Source of the DNA: an uncultured Oscillospiraceae bacterium
GTDB lineage: Bacteria > Bacillota > Clostridia > Oscillospirales > Acutalibacteraceae
Assembly (NCBI GenBank): GCA_902461995.1
Contig: CABQAA010000093.1
Coordinates: 1 to 7,928 of the forward strand
Reading direction: 5' to 3'
DNA: 7,928 nt
The notes under the pieces were generated by a model, which did no database searches, was not told the DNA's origin, and saw only the letters and a list, made by a program, of their open reading frames with translations. Below, piece after piece: positions 5,135-7,928 of this stretch (within the stretch, counting starts at the first letter, position 1; each line of letters opens with the position of its first letter). Position numbers and translations under genes: made by a program.

Positions 5135-6364
5135 ATGAGCGAAACCGCATTCATTCCGGTATTACTGGGCAGCGACGTCAATGTCTACGGCATGGCCCGC
5201 TCCTTCCACGAGGCGTATGGGATTCCGTCCGTGGCCATAGCCAAAGGCCATCTCGGCGCCACCTCGAACAGCCGCATTGTCACCATCGCCGTGACCGAAC
5301 CCCGGCTGGAAGAGGATGAGGTGTTCGTCGATACACTCCAAAAATTCGCCGCCCGGTATGACAAAAACATCCCGCTGCTGCTCGTCCCCTGTGGCGACAA
5401 TTATGTGAAGCTTCTCGCCCGCCATCAGGACAAGCTGCGGCCCTATTACCGTTTCGCCGTGAGCGATGCCGCCCTGCTCGAACGGCTGAGCATGAAAGAG
5501 ACGTTTTACGAGGTATGCACGGAGCACGGGTTTCTATTTCCCAAAACCGACACCTGTACGCCGGAAAATTACAAGGGCTACCGTCCGCCGTTCGACTTCC
5601 CCGTGGTCGTTAAACCGTCGAACAGCGTCGCCTACTGGAACTGCCGGTTCCCCCATAAAAAAAAGGTGTTTGTCGCTTACAGCGAGGGGGAATTCGACGC
5701 TATCCTCACCGCCATCTATTCGTCCACCTATCAGGATCACCTGATTATTCAGGAGTTTATCCCCGGGGACGACAGCCACATGCGGGTGATGAACGTCTAC
5801 TGCGACACCGACGGCAAGGTGCGCCTGACCGCGCTCGGACAAGCTCTGCTCGAGGAGCATTCGCCCGAAGGGATCGGCAGCTACGCCGCGATCCTCTCCA
5901 TCACCGACGAAACTTTGACCAAACAGATGACCGGCTTTCTGGAGGCCATCGGCTATGTCGGATTTGCCAATTTCGATATGAAATACGACAGCCGGGACGG
6001 TACGTACAAAATCTTCGAGATGAATCCCCGGCAGGGCCGGAGCAGCTATTTTTCCACCGCCGCCGGGGGTAACCTGGCCCGCGTCCTCGCGGAGGATGTG
6101 ATCTTCGGTCGAGATGCCGGCCTGACGGTCGCGGACAAGGAGGTCCTCTGGACCATCCTGCCGAATCGGATTATCTTCCAGTACGTGGCCGATGAAACCC
6201 TCCGCGCCGCCGCCCGCCGCCTGATACGGGAAAAGCGGGTCTGCCGCTCCCTCGATTATAAGCCGGACCGGAGCATCAAGCGGATGTGGTATTTTTGTAA
6301 AAACCAAATGAGTTATTACAAAAAGTATAAAAAATACTTCGGAAACAAAGGACTGTACGGATGA
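5135..6364 (+). CDS. ATP-grasp D-aspartate ligase-like enzyme (peptidoglycan cross-bridge)
   Basis: Likely ligates D-Asp, through an acyl phosphate made with ATP, to the side-chain amino group of the diamino acid in the peptidoglycan precursor, as Asl does in E. faecium and L. lactis. The N-terminus FIPVLLGSDVNVYGMARSFHE closely matches Asl as I remember it. ATP-grasp features: FPVVVKPS with Lys160, adenine-hinge QEFIPG (206-211), NFDMKY (Asp281) and metal-binding FEMNPRQGRSSY (294-305). No signal peptide; the C-terminus is very basic (YYKKYKKYFGNK), possibly for contact with membrane-bound precursors. I chose the ATG at 5135 because AAGG/AGGA (5121-5129) is best spaced for it; ATG 5129 is a close alternative, and ATGs at 5093 and 5108 fall in or too near the promoter. 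It overlaps the racemase gene by ATGA. A different amino acid or acceptor remains possible. Confidence 0.85.
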   Translation: MSETAFIPVLLGSDVNVYGMARSFHEAYGIPSVAIAKGHLGATSNSRIVTIAVTEPRLEEDEVFVDTLQKFAARYDKNIPLLLVPCGDNYVKLLARHQDKLRPYYRFAVSDAALLERLSMKETFYEVCTEHGFLFPKTDTCTPENYKGYRPPFDFPVVVKPSNSVAYWNCRFPHKKKVFVAYSEGEFDAILTAIYSSTYQDHLIIQEFIPGDDSHMRVMNVYCDTDGKVRLTALGQALLEEHSPEGIGSYAAILSITDETLTKQMTGFLEAIGYVGFANFDMKYDSRDGTYKIFEMNPRQGRSSYFSTAAGGNLARVLAEDVIFGRDAGLTVADKEVLWTILPNRIIFQYVADETLRAAARRLIREKRVCRSLDYKPDRSIKRMWYFCKNQMSYYKKYKKYFGNKGLYG

Positions 6365-7113
6365 AGAGCTTAGGCGTAATCGGCGGACTGGGGCCTCTGG
6401 CCTCCGCCTATTTTCTGGAATTGCTCATCGATATGACGGATGCCAAAACCGATCAGGAGCATTTGGACGTGATCCTGTTCGACCGGCCCGCCGTGCCCGA
6501 CCGGACGGCCTATCTTCTTGGAAAAGGGGAAAGCCCTCTGCCCCTTATGCAGGAGACGGCCCGTACCCTCGAACGCCTCGGTGCCGCCTGCCTCGCCATC
6601 CCCTGCGTCACCTCCCACGCTTTGTATGGGGAACTGTCGGGGGCGGTGGGGATCCCGATTCTCCACATGGTGGAGGAAACCGCCGCCTATCTGGAGGAGG
6701 CCGGGATCCGGAAGGCCGGAATTCTCGCCACCGACGGCACGGTGCGCACCCGTTTGTTCCAGGACGCGCTGGCCCGCCGCGGCATCGCCTTCGAAGTGCC
6801 GGACGACGCGGGACAGCGCTGCGTGATGGAGCTGATTTACGGACAGGTCAAGGCCGGGAAACCCGCCGATCCCGTCCTGTTTCAAAAGACCGCCCGTCCC
6901 CTGCAGGAAAACGGCTGTGAATGTGTCCTGCTCGGCTGTACCGAGCTGTCCCTCCTCAAACGGGACCACGCTCTCGGCGGCGGGGTGCTCGCCGGATTGG
7001 GAATTCTCGACGCCCTCGAGGTGCTCGCCGCAGCCGCTCTGCGGGAGTGCGGCGCCCCCCGCAAGACGGCCTTCGCCGATCTGCTGCATCCTCGTCCGCC
7101 CCGGCGGGTCTGA
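6361..7113 (+). CDS. Aspartate/glutamate racemase family protein, probable aspartate racemase
   Basis: A 250-residue cofactor-independent racemase. Family marks are the N-terminal MKSLGVIGGLGPLASAYF, the first catalytic-cysteine segment AIPCVTSHALY (Cys82) and the second LLGCTELSLL (Cys193). Both cysteines needed for two-base proton exchange are present. The residue after Cys82 is Val, where the family normally has Asn (PCNTAH/PCNTSH), which could alter alpha-carboxylate binding. The neighbours suggest the role: it would convert L-Asp to D-Asp for the ligase encoded just upstream, as with the aspartate racemase encoded beside Asl in E. faecium. The ATG overlaps the ligase stop codon (ATGA), with AGGA eight bases upstream, so the two are coupled. 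A glutamate or other amino-acid racemase cannot be excluded. A GC-rich hairpin overlaps its stop codon. Confidence 0.87.
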   Translation: MKSLGVIGGLGPLASAYFLELLIDMTDAKTDQEHLDVILFDRPAVPDRTAYLLGKGESPLPLMQETARTLERLGAACLAIPCVTSHALYGELSGAVGIPILHMVEETAAYLEEAGIRKAGILATDGTVRTRLFQDALARRGIAFEVPDDAGQRCVMELIYGQVKAGKPADPVLFQKTARPLQENGCECVLLGCTELSLLKRDHALGGGVLAGLGILDALEVLAAAALRECGAPRKTAFADLLHPRPPRRV

Positions 7114-7135
7114 TACCGCCGGGCGATTTTCTTTT
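7100..7135 (+). terminator. Terminator-like hairpin between racemase and asparagine synthase
   Basis: CCCGGCGG (7100-7107) and CCGCCGGG (7116-7123) form an eight-pair all-GC stem with an eight-base loop, followed three bases later by TTTTCTTTT (7127-7135). The left arm lies in the last racemase codons and the loop holds the stop codon. It may end part of the transcripts before the synthase gene, and translation of the racemase end would hinder its folding. Confidence 0.6.
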
Positions 7136-7153
7136 GGGAAAGGAGAGCTGCCC

Positions 7154-7928
7154 ATGTGCGGCTTTGCTGGATTCATTATGAAGGGAGATGCACCGGCCTA
7201 TAATCCGGAGCGCGTCATCCGCGGCATGGCCGACCGCATCGTCCACCGCGGCCCCGACCAGGACGATTATTATGTGGACGGCCGGGTGGCCCTCGGGTTC
7301 CGCCGCCTGTCCATCATCGATCTGGAGGGCGGAGCCCAGCCCATCCAGAATGAGGACGGTACCAAAGTGCTGGTCTTCAATGGGGAAATCTACAATTACC
7401 AGTCCATCCGGGAGGATCTGATTCAAAAAGGGCACGTCTTCCGGACGCGGACCGATTCCGAGGTGCTCCTCCACGGCTACGAGGAATACGGTCCCGCTCT
7501 GCTCGACCGCCTGCGGGGCATGTACGCCTTTGTCGTGTGGGACAGCCGGGAGGGCCGTCTCTTCGGCGCGCGGGACATCTTCGGCATAAAGCCGTTTTAC
7601 TATTACCATCGGGACGGCGTGTTTCTCTTCGGCTCCGAGATCAAATCCTTCCTTGAGCACCCGGATTTTCACAAGGAGCTCAACGAGGAACGGCTGCCCG
7701 ATTACCTGTGCTACGAGTACATCCCCGACCGGGAAACCATGTTCCGGGATGTCTTCAAGCTCCAGAACGGAGAATATTTCCTTTACGAAGACGGCCGGCT
7801 TTCGCTGCATAAATATTACGATGCGGCGGACGCTTTCCACGCGGAGGAAGGCCCGTCCCTGAACGACTGGGAGGACGCCATTACGGCGGCCTTCACCGAA
7901 TCGGTGGAGATGCATAAAATCAGCGACG
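7154..7928 (+). CDS. Glutamine-dependent asparagine synthase (AsnB/AsnH-like), N-terminal part
   Basis: The first 258 residues are visible; the gene runs off the right edge. It begins MCGFAGF, so removal of Met exposes the catalytic N-terminal cysteine of the class II glutamine amidotransferase domain. Further marks are HRGPDQ (31-36), GFRRLSIIDL (48-57), FNGEIYNY (75-82), RTRTDSEV (97-104), GMYAFVVWD (122-130), ARDIFGIKPFYY (139-150) and GSEIKSF (160-166). The synthase domain starts near residue 230, and the window ends at KISD, just where SDVPVG and the ATP-binding SGGxDSS motif are expected. AAAGGAGAG lies eight bases upstream of the ATG. In the family the enzyme amidates Asp to Asn; in L. 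lactis AsnH amidates D-Asp of the cross-bridge. The neighbours favour that role, but ordinary asparagine synthesis is not excluded. Confidence 0.95.
   Translation, partial: MCGFAGFIMKGDAPAYNPERVIRGMADRIVHRGPDQDDYYVDGRVALGFRRLSIIDLEGGAQPIQNEDGTKVLVFNGEIYNYQSIREDLIQKGHVFRTRTDSEVLLHGYEEYGPALLDRLRGMYAFVVWDSREGRLFGARDIFGIKPFYYYHRDGVFLFGSEIKSFLEHPDFHKELNEERLPDYLCYEYIPDRETMFRDVFKLQNGEYFLYEDGRLSLHKYYDAADAFHAEEGPSLNDWEDAITAAFTESVEMHKISD

Noticed and set aside
6956..7915. A 319-codon minus-strand open frame over the racemase end and the asparagine synthase
   Set aside because: Antisense to two clearly recognised enzymes, with no motif of its own.
1..7928. CRISPR arrays, insertion sequences, transposases or phage genes
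   Set aside because: No regularly spaced repeats, terminal repeats or mobile-element genes were seen; all major frames are assigned to cellular genes.

Overview
The window looks like a piece of a Bacillota genome, most likely a GC-rich member of the Clostridia. The evidence is purine-rich Shine-Dalgarno sites before most genes, a YtrA-type GntR regulator driving an ABC-2 exporter, a HAAS/DUF1700 gene, and a GlpP-type glycerol antiterminator next to glpK. The genus cannot be told from the sequence.

The minus strand carries everything from 1 to about 4815. Read in the direction of transcription, it starts with glpP (4748-4161), preceded by an extended -10 promoter. Next comes a broken NUDIX-like gene (4099-3899), then glpK (3880-2381), which ends in a GNRA-loop terminator. 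A three-gene operon follows: a YtrA/PmtR-like GntR repressor, an ABC ATPase and an ABC-2 permease (2263-321). Its strong promoter is overlapped by a 31-bp near-perfect palindrome that is very probably the repressor's own operator. The operon closes with a terminator at 280-309. A new promoter then drives the start of a HAAS/DUF1700 gene that runs off the left edge.

A non-coding spacer with several inverted repeats (about 4816-5134) separates this block from a plus-strand operon. That operon encodes an ATP-grasp ligase resembling D-aspartate ligase (5135-6364), an Asp/Glu racemase (6361-7113, ATGA overlap) and a glutamine-dependent asparagine synthase (7154 to the right edge). Together these match the steps that make a D-Asp/D-Asn peptidoglycan cross-bridge: racemase makes D-Asp, the Asl-type ligase attaches it to the stem-peptide diamino acid, and an AsnB/AsnH-type enzyme amidates it. 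The steps are known from Enterococcus faecium and Lactococcus lactis. Their combination here in one short operon, with a terminator-like hairpin before the amidating enzyme, is the most interesting part of the window.

The remaining points of interest are start-site corrections forced by promoter positions, a non-standard first cysteine motif in the racemase, a decayed gene inside the glp region, and an unexplained hairpin-rich spacer upstream of the ligase operon.
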